From positions 3,410,001-3,474,000 of the forward strand of contig OZ244725.1 in the NCBI GenBank assembly GCA_965219305.1: a DNA stretch of 64,000 bases, written 5' to 3'. Source of the stretch: DATHTS01 sp965219305 (lineage in GTDB: Bacteria > Acidobacteriota > Blastocatellia > Pyrinomonadales > Pyrinomonadaceae). The translations under genes were made by a program, and so were the position numbers. The notes beneath the pieces were generated by a model. It saw nothing but the letters and a program-made list of their open reading frames with translations. It searched no databases and was not told where the DNA came from. Shown here piece after piece: positions 50,320-59,554 of this stretch; position 1 is the first letter of the stretch, and every line of letters starts with the position of its first letter.

Positions 50320-52596
50320 ATGAAATTTAATAAATTTTCCCGTCACTTTTTTCTTTTTACTTTCACTTTTCTGCTTGCTCTAAGCGTTCACGCGCAGAAT
50401 TTAACCGTTAAGGAAATAATGCGCGAACCTTCGATCGCCGGAATGCGCGTCGAGGGCGAAAAATTGTCGCCGGACGGGAAATACGTCGTTTATCTGTGGA
50501 ACGCCGAAGGCAAAGAGCCGCGTGATCTTTATCTCGTTTCGACGAGCGGCGGCGATGCGCGGAAGATTTTGTCGCCTACTGATTTGGTAAAAAGTAAGGA
50601 AACTGAAAAGGAAGACAAATTGAATTACGGCGTTGTCATTAACGACGATTTTGCGAAAGCACAGAGAAACGGTTTCGGAAATCTCGCGTGGTCGCCGAAC
50701 TCGGAAAAGATTTTGTTTACGCAAAACGGCGATCTGTTTGTTTTGAAAATCGGCGAAAATTCTCCGAAGCGAATTACGAAAACCGAATCTTTTGAATTTT
50801 CGGCGCGGTTTCTTGATAACGACAGGATTCTTTTTCAGCAGAGCGGGAATTTGTTTTCGATTGACACGAAAGACGGAACGCTCGTGCAGATTTCAAAGGA
50901 AGCGAGTTCTGCACGAAACATCAATGTTTCAAGCGCAACGCAGACGTATGACGGGAAAATGGTCGCTTATATTGCGAGCGAAGGCGCGAAGCAGAAGCCG
51001 ATTTATGTGCCGAATTATCTCGGCGAGATGACGACCGTGCCGAGTTATCAGCGCGGTTGGACGAATCAGACGATTTACGCGGCGGCGACCGACGGGAGTT
51101 TTGAAAAATCAATCGCCGCCGAACTGCCGAAAGCCGAAGGCGAAAGTTATTTTCAAGGCTTGGAATGGCTCGCAGGCGGCGAAACTCTGCTGGTTGACCG
51201 CGTTGATAAAACGCACAAACGGCGGCAGATTTTCGTCGTGCAGTTTGCCGGTGAAAAGTCGAAAGCGTTTCTCGTCCATGAAGAAACCGACGAAAAATGG
51301 ATCGGCAGTCCGGCGCGGATTCTCGAAGCGAATCCGAAAAATGCGAATCAATTTTTCTTCGGTTCGGAGAAAGACGGTTTTTATCATCTTTATCTCGTGA
51401 ATCTCGATGAATCTAGATTTAAGGACGGAAAAGCGAACGCGGAAATCAAGCAATTGACGAAAGGAAATTGGGAAATTGATTGGGCGAAATGGATAACCGT
51501 AACTATACCTATTGTAAAGACAGAGTTTCCTACAGTTATTTTTTCTTCAACAAAAAACAATTCATCTGAAAGAATTTTATCATTTATCGAAGATCTCAAT
51601 AATCCCAAAATTAAAGATTTGTCTATTCAAAAAGGGCTGAAAAACGATTTTCAACTTGAAAACAATATGTTAGTTTTCACCGGCTCCGAATGGAATTTTC
51701 CTGCTGAGTTGTATTCGATTAATCTTTGCTCTGATTGTATAAAACCTAAAAATACAGTAGCTAAACTCACAAACACCACGCCCGAAAGTTTCTTAAAACG
51801 AAAATTTAACGCGCCTGAATTTATCGAAATAAAATCGAGAGACAACAAAAAAATTCCCGCGAAGATTTATCTGCCGGAAAATTTTGATAAAAAGCAAAAA
51901 TATCCGATGGTCGTTTTCGTTCACGGCGCGGGTTATCTGCAAAATGTGATCAACGGCTGGAACAATTATTACCGCGAGTTTATGTTCAACGAACTTTTGA
52001 CGCAGAAAGGTTACGTCGTTTTGGACATTGATTATCGCGGTTCGGCGGGTTACGGGCGCGATTGGCGCACCGATGTTTACGATTTTCTCGGCGGCAAGGA
52101 TTACGAAGATCATCTGGACGCGATTGATTTTATGGTCGCAAATTATGCGGTTGACGGAAAAAGAGTCGGCGCATACGGCGGAAGTTACGGCGGTTTTATG
52201 GCGGCGATGCTCGTCGAACGCGCGCCGGACAAAATTGCGGCGGCGGCGGCACTTCGTCCGGTCGCGGATTGGAAAAATTATTACGCGGCGAATCCTTTTT
52301 ACACTTCGCAGCGTCTCGGAAATCCGCAGGAAAATCCCGAAGGTTACAAACGCAGTTCGCCGATAACTTATGCGAATCAGCTTAGAAAACCGCTTTTAAT
52401 TTTGCACGGTTTAGTTGACAACAACGTGCAGATTCAGGATTCGATGCAGTTAGTCGAGCAATTAATTCGGCTGGATAAAACGGAATATTTTGAATTGATG
52501 ATCTATCCGTCTGAGAATCACGCTTTCGAACGTCCGTCGAGTTGGGAAGATGAATATGAAAGAATTCTGACGTTTTTCGAGAAGAATTTAAAATAA
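50320..52596 (+). CDS. S9 family (prolyl oligopeptidase/DPP-type) peptidase
   Basis: A 758-residue exported serine peptidase. After the signal peptide (cleavage near VHAQ) comes a beta-propeller-like region of about 470 residues, then an alpha/beta hydrolase domain with the nucleophile GGSYGGFM, Asp in LVDNNVQ and His in SENHAF. Substrate oligopeptides are probably X-Pro or similar; not determinable. The ATG at 50320 is chosen; an in-frame ATG at 50302 lies within the upstream gene. A more AT-rich segment spans about 51490-51790. Confidence 0.88.
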   Translation: MKFNKFSRHFFLFTFTFLLALSVHAQNLTVKEIMREPSIAGMRVEGEKLSPDGKYVVYLWNAEGKEPRDLYLVSTSGGDARKILSPTDLVKSKETEKEDKLNYGVVINDDFAKAQRNGFGNLAWSPNSEKILFTQNGDLFVLKIGENSPKRITKTESFEFSARFLDNDRILFQQSGNLFSIDTKDGTLVQISKEASSARNINVSSATQTYDGKMVAYIASEGAKQKPIYVPNYLGEMTTVPSYQRGWTNQTIYAAATDGSFEKSIAAELPKAEGESYFQGLEWLAGGETLLVDRVDKTHKRRQIFVVQFAGEKSKAFLVHEETDEKWIGSPARILEANPKNANQFFFGSEKDGFYHLYLVNLDESRFKDGKANAEIKQLTKGNWEIDWAKWITVTIPIVKTEFPTVIFSSTKNNSSERILSFIEDLNNPKIKDLSIQKGLKNDFQLENNMLVFTGSEWNFPAELYSINLCSDCIKPKNTVAKLTNTTPESFLKRKFNAPEFIEIKSRDNKKIPAKIYLPENFDKKQKYPMVVFVHGAGYLQNVINGWNNYYREFMFNELLTQKGYVVLDIDYRGSAGYGRDWRTDVYDFLGGKDYEDHLDAIDFMVANYAVDGKRVGAYGGSYGGFMAAMLVERAPDKIAAAAALRPVADWKNYYAANPFYTSQRLGNPQENPEGYKRSSPITYANQLRKPLLILHGLVDNNVQIQDSMQLVEQLIRLDKTEYFELMIYPSENHAFERPSSWEDEYERILTFFEKNLK

Positions 52597-52626
52597 AAAA
52601 CGCCGGTAAGTTCTGCTGATGTTTTT

Positions 52627-53544
52627 TTACTGAGTGCGCGTTGAAATCGTTAAATTCTGCGTTCCGCGCATTACGGTTAAATTTCTTATTGTGTTAAAGG
52701 AATTCATTAGCGGATTTTTTCCGTCAATTGATAAGATCAAATCGCCTGTTTTTAATCCCGAACGTGCGGCAGGACTGTTTTCCTTTACAGAAATTACGCG
52801 CAAAACGCCATTTGCCGAAATCGTTTCAATTCCCAAAACAGACAGCATCTCTGTTACATCCTGATTATTTTGCTTTACAAAATCTTCCGCGTTAGACACT
52901 ATTTTGTTTTCGCCTGAAATTCCATTCGGCAAAATCGGCGGCGGCGCAGGATTTACGCCAATATCACGATAACCCTTGAAATCATCTTTATCTTTTGCCG
53001 GAAGTTCCTTTTTATTTGATTTCGGAATTTCAGGAATCGGGTTTTTCTGAATTAACGCATTTGAATTTACTGTATTTGTTGAAGTCGAATGAATTTCGTA
53101 GTTCGCATTTTTATAATCTGAATTTCCAGAAGCAATCATATTACTTGGCGGTTTTGCCTGAACTTCATCGTTTAACAAATCCGTCGGTTTCACGTCTTCT
53201 TTAACAACTGCAAACGTAGGCTGCGGAGTAGAAACGAAAAAATTCTGGCTGGCGAAAAATATCGTCATAACCAAAACCATCGCGAAAATCGGCACGACGT
53301 AACGCAGAGATTTCCACCACTTTGGACGAAAATCCGATGTTTTTGATCCGGCAATATGTGATCTGAATCGGGCGTTAAAATTTGCGGGCGCGGCAACTTC
53401 CGGCAAAGTTTCGATCATTTGCCAAATATGTGATTGTTGGCGGTAAAGTTTTTCGCAGTCCGCACAGTCCTTGAGATGAAGATTTGCCGCGTCGCTTAAT
53501 CCGGCGCGGTCTTCAAATTCATTTTGAAAATCTCGGCAGTTCAT
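52627..53544 (-). CDS. Anti-sigma factor with zinc finger, membrane helix and PDZ domain
   Basis: A 305-residue protein. The N-terminus has the ZAS zinc motif with HLKDCADC, then one membrane helix (VVPIFAMVLVMTIFFASQNFF). A low-complexity linker leads to a C-terminal PDZ domain (VISVKENSPAARSGLKTGDLILSIDG). ZAS anti-sigma factors bind and hold ECF sigma factors; a periplasmic PDZ is not usual and could sense peptide or protease partners. The ECF sigma gene is directly upstream (20 bases) on the same strand. Confidence 0.82.
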   Translation of the reverse strand: MNCRDFQNEFEDRAGLSDAANLHLKDCADCEKLYRQQSHIWQMIETLPEVAAPANFNARFRSHIAGSKTSDFRPKWWKSLRYVVPIFAMVLVMTIFFASQNFFVSTPQPTFAVVKEDVKPTDLLNDEVQAKPPSNMIASGNSDYKNANYEIHSTSTNTVNSNALIQKNPIPEIPKSNKKELPAKDKDDFKGYRDIGVNPAPPPILPNGISGENKIVSNAEDFVKQNNQDVTEMLSVLGIETISANGVLRVISVKENSPAARSGLKTGDLILSIDGKNPLMNSFNTIRNLTVMRGTQNLTISTRTQ

Positions 53545-53564
53545 ATTTGTAAATCTTTTTATTT

Positions 53565-54197
53565 CTAAAAGTAATTTTCCAGCTTTTCGCGCAGATGTTT
53601 GCGCCCGCGGCTGATGCGCGATTTGGTTGTTCCTAAACCCAATTCTAAAATTTCCGCAATTTCTTCGTATGTCCGCCCTTCGACATCACGTAAAATGATC
53701 GGCGCACGATATTTTTCCGGCAGAGCGGCAATCGCCCGCGCTATTACTTGGCTTTGTTCAGCTGCTAAAACTTCTTCTTCCGGCAAAAGTTTTTCGTCAG
53801 GCGGTTGATAATCAACTTCGTCTTCACCATATTTGAAAAATCCGGTTAGTGACATCAACTTCCGCCGCTTGCGTTTGCGTATTTCGCTGATTGCCAAATT
53901 GCTCGCAATTCGATAAATATAAGTCGAAAAAGCATAATCCGTGTGATAGCGTTCGAGCGCGAAGTAAACTCTAACGAACGCTTCCTGAACCAAATCAACT
54001 GCTTCCTCGTAATCATTGAGCATTCGATAAAGATAATTCGTCAGCGGATTTCGGTAACGATTCATTATCTCGTCAAACGCGAGTTCGTCGCCGTTTTTTG
54101 TCTGCTCAATCAGTTCGTGATCGGACAAATCAGCCGCCGGCACATCGTTTTTTTTCGCTTTTGTGTCGGTTTCGTTACCGGGTTTGTCCAATGCCAT
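53565..54197 (-). CDS. ECF sigma-70 factor (RpoE-like)
   Basis: A 210-residue sigma factor. Region 2 has DEIMNRYRNPLTNYLYRML and DLVQEAFVRVYFALERY; region 4 has LPEKYRAPIILRDVEGRTYEEIAEIL and the helix-turn-helix LGTTKSRISRGRKHLREKL. The N-terminal 35 residues are an acidic extension. It is paired with the PDZ-containing anti-sigma gene that follows. The -35/-10 set it recognises is not seen here. Confidence 0.92.
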   Translation of the reverse strand: MALDKPGNETDTKAKKNDVPAADLSDHELIEQTKNGDELAFDEIMNRYRNPLTNYLYRMLNDYEEAVDLVQEAFVRVYFALERYHTDYAFSTYIYRIASNLAISEIRKRKRRKLMSLTGFFKYGEDEVDYQPPDEKLLPEEEVLAAEQSQVIARAIAALPEKYRAPIILRDVEGRTYEEIAEILELGLGTTKSRISRGRKHLREKLENYF

Positions 54198-54388
54198 ACA
54201 CGCATAATTTTACATCATCAACTTCAAATGAAAAGCAGGCGCAACAAATTCATATCTTATATTTCAGATTGCAAATTTGTTTTACCCGGCAAATTTTGTC
54301 GAAACCAGTTCATAAAATTTTTGTTTGTCGAGCAAAACTGCTTTTCGTTTTCTAAACACGCACGATAACTCGAAAGGTTGCGGAAGTT

Positions 54389-54970
54389 TTATTCTTCGGC
54401 TTTTTTTACCGTCAAAATTATAAAAACGAATTCATTAGTCTGCAACATTGAAAAACTTCCCGCTAAAGTCGGCGTATTTTCCGGCAAATTAAATTTTACA
54501 AGCGTAAATCCGGTCGAATTATAATTCGTCGCTTCTCCAACCGTAACCGGAACTCGTGCGCTAAAACGCAGAGAATCGAATTGTAAAAATTCTCTGCCGC
54601 CGGAATTTTTCACGCTTTCCAAATTATTTAACACCCATTCGTAAAAAATTGGCGATTTTTTTTCTTCATTAGCAAGCAATTGATTTGAAATACCGAGAAA
54701 ATCAATTTTTCCGTTGTTAGTAACTCGCTCGACATAAGTTTCCGCCAGATTGAAGTTTCTATAAGAATAAGTTTCCCGTAACTTTTTTACGACCGCCGAC
54801 AGCGAATTCGGCACTTCGCTTCTTGCATCGGTTTTATTCGACGCGGATAAAATTTGTAATTTAATTTCGTAACTTTGTTGAAACTCATCTCGTTTTTCAT
54901 TTTGCGCGAAAAGCGTGTTCACAAATAAAAGACATACAACTACCGTCAGCAATATTTTCATTTTGCTCAT
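54389..54970 (-). CDS. Exported hypothetical protein
   Basis: A 193-residue protein with a signal peptide (cleavage near LFAQ). The body is moderately acidic with a central YVERVTNNGKIDFLGI segment and a beta-rich-looking end. No family recognised. Monocistronic by spacing; it reads the same way as the other exported gene at 55110-55874. Confidence 0.6.
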   Translation of the reverse strand: MSKMKILLTVVVCLLFVNTLFAQNEKRDEFQQSYEIKLQILSASNKTDARSEVPNSLSAVVKKLRETYSYRNFNLAETYVERVTNNGKIDFLGISNQLLANEEKKSPIFYEWVLNNLESVKNSGGREFLQFDSLRFSARVPVTVGEATNYNSTGFTLVKFNLPENTPTLAGSFSMLQTNEFVFIILTVKKAEE

Positions 54971-55109
54971 AATTTTTTCTCCTGTAATTTTTACGGGAAG
55001 AGTTAAATTGCTTCACGGTTTATTTGATAAATGGTTGCAAAAATTTAAAATGAAAAAGGATGAACCGGTTTTGTTTGTTCCCGATTCATCCTAATTTTTT
55101 GTCTTTAAT

Positions 55110-55874
55110 TTAGCTTCCTTGAAACATAAAATCTTCTATTTTTTGACCGAATGTAATAGTCGAAATCTCTGTCTCTTCGACGATTTTATCATCCGCCCAA
55201 AGAACCGAACGATAAGGAACAAGTGTGCCTTGCGCGTAATTATAATCGTAAAACTTGCGTTTGTATTTTATGCCGTCCTGCTCGTATTCGAGCATTTTTA
55301 CCTGTAAATATTTTTGGCTGATATAATATCTGGTTTTACGATTTTGTTTGTCTGTTAAATCCAAAATGTAATAATCAACGCCGAGAATTTTATCTTTTTT
55401 AACGAGTTCAACTTTCGATTCATTTTCCTTGTAACGCAAAAGTGCGTCAATTCCGTGCCAGATTTGATTTTGAAAATCTTTGGCTACCGCATCTCGCGGT
55501 GCGAAAATAGTGTTGTTAAGTAAACCGAAGGTTTTTTCGCCATCGTAAATAATAGCAAATTTCGAATTCGGAAAATCTTGTTCCAGACGGTTGCGCTCTT
55601 TGTAAAGATTGTCGCCGCGGACAATATATCGCTCATATTTTGCTTTGTCCGATGTGCCGTCCGGGTTTTTTAATTCTAATGTTCCGAGTTCGACAGTCGT
55701 TTTACGAATTTGACTCAATCCGTCTCTGCCGCGTAAACCGCTGTAAACAACAACTACTGATTCAGCAATTGATTCAGGCGATTCGGTTTTGACGGTAGCT
55801 TGTGCAAATGCAAAAGACGCGCTCGTTGAAATTAAAAATGTAAGTAAAATAAAAGATTTAAAACGTAAAATCAC
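55110..55874 (-). CDS. Exported hypothetical protein (LolA-like fold possible)
   Basis: A 254-residue protein with a signal peptide ending near FAQA. The C-terminal half (ILGVDYYILDLTDKQNRKTRYYIS, then FYDYNYAQGTLVPYR) resembles the all-beta LolA/outer-membrane lipoprotein-sorting-like domains common in Acidobacteriota. The GTG at 55874 is preferred over the ATG at 55895 because AGGAG lies about 11 bases before it and the signal peptide then begins directly. Confidence 0.6.
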   Translation of the reverse strand: MILRFKSFILLTFLISTSASFAFAQATVKTESPESIAESVVVVYSGLRGRDGLSQIRKTTVELGTLELKNPDGTSDKAKYERYIVRGDNLYKERNRLEQDFPNSKFAIIYDGEKTFGLLNNTIFAPRDAVAKDFQNQIWHGIDALLRYKENESKVELVKKDKILGVDYYILDLTDKQNRKTRYYISQKYLQVKMLEYEQDGIKYKRKFYDYNYAQGTLVPYRSVLWADDKIVEETEISTITFGQKIEDFMFQGS

Positions 55875-56000
55875 TCTAAAATTATCTCCTCGCATATATC
55901 TGTTTATAAAGTTTCCGGTGAATAATAACACATTCTCAATAAATGATGTGTAGGTTGATTAAAATTGATGACTCAACGCGCCGTTAAGATGCTTTTTTAA

Positions 56001-56105
56001 TTGATCTTTGATTTTTGATCTTTAGTCTTTGAAAATTTTTTGGCGATTAATCCTTATTAAAAAACCGTCGAGAGATCAGAAAATAAAGATCAAATATCAA
56101 AGATC
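56001..56105. repeat. Word-repeat hairpin downstream of purH (TTTGATC words)
   Basis: Arms of 23 bases (56001-56023 and 56083-56105) match with one mismatch. Each is a tandem of the word TTTGATCTTTGAT or its complement. The loop of about 59 bases includes AAAAAACCGTCG. It ends 12 bases before the purH stop codon and lies between purH and the exported gene, both on the minus strand. Confidence 0.85.
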
Positions 56106-56117
56106 AAAAACCATCTT

Positions 56118-57872
56118 TTAATGTTTGAAATGGCGAATTCCGGTAAAGACCATCGCAATTTTATGTTCGTTCGCGGCTTGAATAACTTCTTCGTCGCGCA
56201 CCGAACCGCCGGGTTGAATGATCGCCGAAACGCCGTATTTTGCGGCTTCGTCAACGCCGTCGCGGAACGGGAAAAATGCGTCGGAAGCTAAAACACTTCC
56301 TTCCAATTTCAATTCCGTTTTCTTCGCACGCATCGCCGCGATCGTTACGGAATCAATGCGGTTCATCTGTCCCGCGCCGACTCCGACGGTTTGAAATTCA
56401 TTAGTGAAAATGATCGCGTTCGATTTAACGTGTTTGCAGACTTTCCACGCGAAAAGCAATGCTTTTATTTGTTCATCGGTCGGTTTGATTTCCGTAACGA
56501 TCTGCAAATCTTCTGCCGTAACTTTATAAATGTCAGGCGTTTGGACAAGAAAACCGCCGGAAATTTTCCGTATTTCGAGATTCGGTTCGTCGGGTTTTGC
56601 CAATAAAACGCGCAGATTTTTTTTCTTTTTGAAAATCTCCAACGCTTCTTCTTCAAATTCCGACGCGATGACGACTTCCGTAAAAACTTCATTGACGGCG
56701 TTCGCCGTTTCTGCGTCAACCTTTCGATTAAATGCAACGATTCCGCCGAACGCCGAAACGGGATCGGTGGCGAGAGCGCGTTTGTATGCTTCCAGATTCG
56801 TTTCGCCGACACCTACGCCGCACGGATTCAAATGTTTGATGATTGCGACGGCGCGATCTTCAAAATCATTTATCAAACGCCACGCCGCGTCCGCGTCCAG
56901 ATAATTGTTGTAAGACATTTCCTTGCCGTGCAGTTGCTCGGCGTAACCGATGCCGCTCGTATCAATTTCGCTGACGTAAAGCGCGGCTTTCTGATGCGGG
57001 TTTTCGCCGTAACGCAAGTTTTCGGCGTTATCTAAATCAATCGGCAAATATTCCGGCAGATTTTCGTCTTCTACGTCTTCGTCTTCAATTAAAACGCCGT
57101 GTCCGTTCGTGCCGACTTTTTCCTCTTTCTCTTCATTTTCAAACTCGCCGTCTTCAAATTCTTCAAAAAGATCGTCGAGTTCTTCGCCGAATTCGCCGGA
57201 TGCAATTGTCTGGAAAAGTTCGCTGTCAGCGGCGGGATGAAGTGCTTCGATCTTGTCGAATTCGTCATCTGTTAATTTTCCGATCAAATAATCCGCGATG
57301 ATAAAATCGTAATGCGAAGTCGCCGAATAAGCGAGCGCGGCAAAACTGCGGCGCGTTTCGATCGAAAGCGAACCGTCATTTTCGCTCATTTCCTGCAAAA
57401 CTTCGTCGTAAAGTCTGGAATCGGTAACAACCGCGACATCGCGCCAATTTTTCGCCGCCGAACGAATCATCGCCGGACCGCCGATGTCTATCTGTTCGAC
57501 CGCTTCTTCGATTTTCACGTCTTCGTTTTTTATCGTTTCTTCAAACGGATAAAGATTTATCACGACGAGATCAATCGGTTCGATATTGTGCTGTTTCATC
57601 GCCGCGATATGTTCTTCGTCGTCGCGCAGAGCGAGAAACGCGCCGTGAATTTTCGGATGCAGAGTTTTCACGCGTCCGTCCATCATTTCGGGAAATCCCG
57701 TAACGTCGGCGACTTCTTTAACGTCAATTCCTTTTTCCCGCAGCATCCGCGCCGTGCCGCCCGTGCTGATGATTTCCACACCGAATTTTGCCAAATCAGC
57801 CGCAAATTCGGCGACACCGTTTTTGTCCGAAACGCTGATTAATGCGCGTTTTATCTTTCTTAACTCGTTCAT
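56118..57872 (-). CDS. purH: Bifunctional AICAR transformylase / IMP cyclohydrolase
   Basis: Catalyses the last two steps of IMP synthesis. The 584-residue protein has the N-terminal IMP cyclohydrolase (ALISVSDKNGVAEFA, STGGTARML, TLHPKIHG) and C-terminal AICAR transformylase (NLRYGENPHQ, IKHLNPCGVGVG, SDAFFPFRDGV, IQPGGSVRDEE). Between them, about residues 225-285 form a Glu/Asp-rich insertion not expected in standard PurH (about 525 residues). The ATG at 57872 fits the family N-terminus. A hairpin precedes it. Confidence 0.95.
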   Translation of the reverse strand: MNELRKIKRALISVSDKNGVAEFAADLAKFGVEIISTGGTARMLREKGIDVKEVADVTGFPEMMDGRVKTLHPKIHGAFLALRDDEEHIAAMKQHNIEPIDLVVINLYPFEETIKNEDVKIEEAVEQIDIGGPAMIRSAAKNWRDVAVVTDSRLYDEVLQEMSENDGSLSIETRRSFAALAYSATSHYDFIIADYLIGKLTDDEFDKIEALHPAADSELFQTIASGEFGEELDDLFEEFEDGEFENEEKEEKVGTNGHGVLIEDEDVEDENLPEYLPIDLDNAENLRYGENPHQKAALYVSEIDTSGIGYAEQLHGKEMSYNNYLDADAAWRLINDFEDRAVAIIKHLNPCGVGVGETNLEAYKRALATDPVSAFGGIVAFNRKVDAETANAVNEVFTEVVIASEFEEEALEIFKKKKNLRVLLAKPDEPNLEIRKISGGFLVQTPDIYKVTAEDLQIVTEIKPTDEQIKALLFAWKVCKHVKSNAIIFTNEFQTVGVGAGQMNRIDSVTIAAMRAKKTELKLEGSVLASDAFFPFRDGVDEAAKYGVSAIIQPGGSVRDEEVIQAANEHKIAMVFTGIRHFKH

Positions 57873-57882
57873 AAAATAAAAA

Positions 57883-57909
57883 TAGCGGTCAGTAAAAAAA
57901 GACCGCTCG
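57883..57909 (-). promoter_or_regulatory. Hairpin in the purH leader (possible attenuator)
   Basis: Read toward purH, GAGCGGTC pairs with GACCGCT across TTTTTTTACT and is followed by ATTTTTATTTT and the ATG. The stem plus T-rich run resembles an intrinsic terminator in the leader, as in attenuated purine genes. No purine-riboswitch core was recognised. It could also be a plain hairpin near the start. Confidence 0.4.
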
Positions 57910-57979
57910 TTTTGTAACAAATTTATACCCGCGAATCAAAAACATTCGCCGCAAAAACAGCATTTCTGCCAATTCACTT

Positions 57980-58057
57980 TTAGAAAAAGAAACGCATCCA
58001 AAAGAAAAGACTCAGCAAAAAAGCCAACGTATAGATTACTACTTTGATTAGACTCAT
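57980..58057 (-). CDS. Possible 25-residue hydrophobic micropeptide
   Basis: A short frame with ATG at 58057 and TAA at 57980-57982 encodes a peptide that is almost wholly hydrophobic after the first five residues (IYTLAFLLSLFFWMRFFF). AAGGAT lies about 14 bases upstream. It sits in the purH leader gap and could be a small membrane protein. Length makes chance hard to exclude. Confidence 0.3.
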   Translation of the reverse strand: MSLIKVVIYTLAFLLSLFFWMRFFF

Positions 58058-58114
58058 AATCTTTGTATCCTTAGAATCGAAGGACGACGGGTAAACAGTT
58101 ATTTTAGTTCCGCA

Positions 58115-59554
58115 ATGGTTTTGAAGTCAAAGACAAATAAAAGGTTTCCTCTAGTTTTTACGGCGTTCGCGCTCGTTTTATGTTTCGCATTTTCGATTTC
58201 GGCGCAAAATCTGGAAGTAAATTTGAAAATTTCCGCGCCCGAAAATTCTAAAATTTCAGTCGCCGGAAAATTTATAAATAATCGAACCGAAAGGAATTTT
58301 TCGTTTGTAAATAATTACGCCGATTCAAATAATCTCGCCGGAAGAATCGAAAATCTCGCGTTTTTTAATCAAAACGGACAGAAGATCGCATTTGAAAAAT
58401 TAGCTGACGGCGAATTTTTAACCGCCGAAAACGCCGCCGGATTTTCTTACGAAATTTCGCTTAAAAATCCCGCTTCGGCGCACGTTTCTTGGCTTTCGGA
58501 AACACAAGGACTTTTAATGATGAATGATCTTTTGCCGAAATTTGTAAAAGAAAATTTCGCGAATTTAATTTTCAATCTGCCGCCGAATTGGAAAATTTCG
58601 GCGAGTGAAAAGAAGATCGCCGAGAAAAATTTTTCGATTAAAAATCCCGACAATGCAGTTTTTCTCGTTGGTGAAAATCAGCGCGAATCAAAAAGTGATG
58701 TAAATTTTACTTTTACGGGCGAATGGAATTTTTCTGACGATGAAGCAAATGAAGCGGCGAAGGAAATTTTGGGCGAATATAAAAAGATTTTCGGCGAAAT
58801 GCCGTTTCAAAATATTAAAATTTTTTTTCTCAGATTTCCGAAGACCGAAAACTTTGAACGATGGCAAGCCGAAACGCGCGGCGCGAATGTCGTGATTCTT
58901 TCCGCGCCGACCGCATTTAAAAGTCTAGAAATTCAACGTTTGCGCGAACAATTGCGCCACGAACTTTTTCATCTGTGGATGCCGAACGCGCTGAATTTGA
59001 GCGGAAATTATTCGTGGTTTTACGAAGGTTTCGCGCAATACGCCGCGCTGAAAACCGGCGTCGAGCTTAATCAAATAACTTTTTCGGATTTTCTCGACAC
59101 GCTCACACAGGCTTACAATATCAGTTCGCGCCGAAGCACCGAGATTTCGATGCTCGAAGCGTCGAAAATGCGTTGGACAGGTTTCGGTTCGAGCGTTTAT
59201 GCAAAGGGTTTATTGATCGCATTTTTGTGCGATGTTGATTTGATAAAAAACAAAAACGATTTTTGGAAATTGCTTGGAGAAATTTATCAAAAACATAATT
59301 TTTCAAACGAAACTGAAGACGCGAACACGGCGATTTTGAAAATTTTGGAAAGCCGCCGCGAACTCGTTTCGATTGCTGAAAATTATATAAAGTCGGCGAA
59401 TAAAATTAACCTGCAAACCGATTTAAACAAAACGGGCATCGAAGTTTCCGGCGCAAAATTATCAGTCAAAGCGAAACCCGACGGGCGCGAGAAAGATTTA
59501 TTGAGCGAGTTGGGTTATAATAATTGGCGCAAACTCCTGCGAAAAGGAAAATGA
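58115..59554 (+). CDS. Exported HExxH metallopeptidase (M1/M61-like)
   Basis: A 479-residue protein with a signal peptide (cleavage near SISAQ). The zinc site is RHELFHLWM with the second Glu in WFYEGFAQYA, the gluzincin arrangement. The N-terminal 200 residues look beta-rich, as in M61/M1 peptidases. The specificity is unknown. Its TGA overlaps the start of the SH3 lipoprotein gene by 4 bases. Confidence 0.75.
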   Translation: MVLKSKTNKRFPLVFTAFALVLCFAFSISAQNLEVNLKISAPENSKISVAGKFINNRTERNFSFVNNYADSNNLAGRIENLAFFNQNGQKIAFEKLADGEFLTAENAAGFSYEISLKNPASAHVSWLSETQGLLMMNDLLPKFVKENFANLIFNLPPNWKISASEKKIAEKNFSIKNPDNAVFLVGENQRESKSDVNFTFTGEWNFSDDEANEAAKEILGEYKKIFGEMPFQNIKIFFLRFPKTENFERWQAETRGANVVILSAPTAFKSLEIQRLREQLRHELFHLWMPNALNLSGNYSWFYEGFAQYAALKTGVELNQITFSDFLDTLTQAYNISSRRSTEISMLEASKMRWTGFGSSVYAKGLLIAFLCDVDLIKNKNDFWKLLGEIYQKHNFSNETEDANTAILKILESRRELVSIAENYIKSANKINLQTDLNKTGIEVSGAKLSVKAKPDGREKDLLSELGYNNWRKLLRKGK

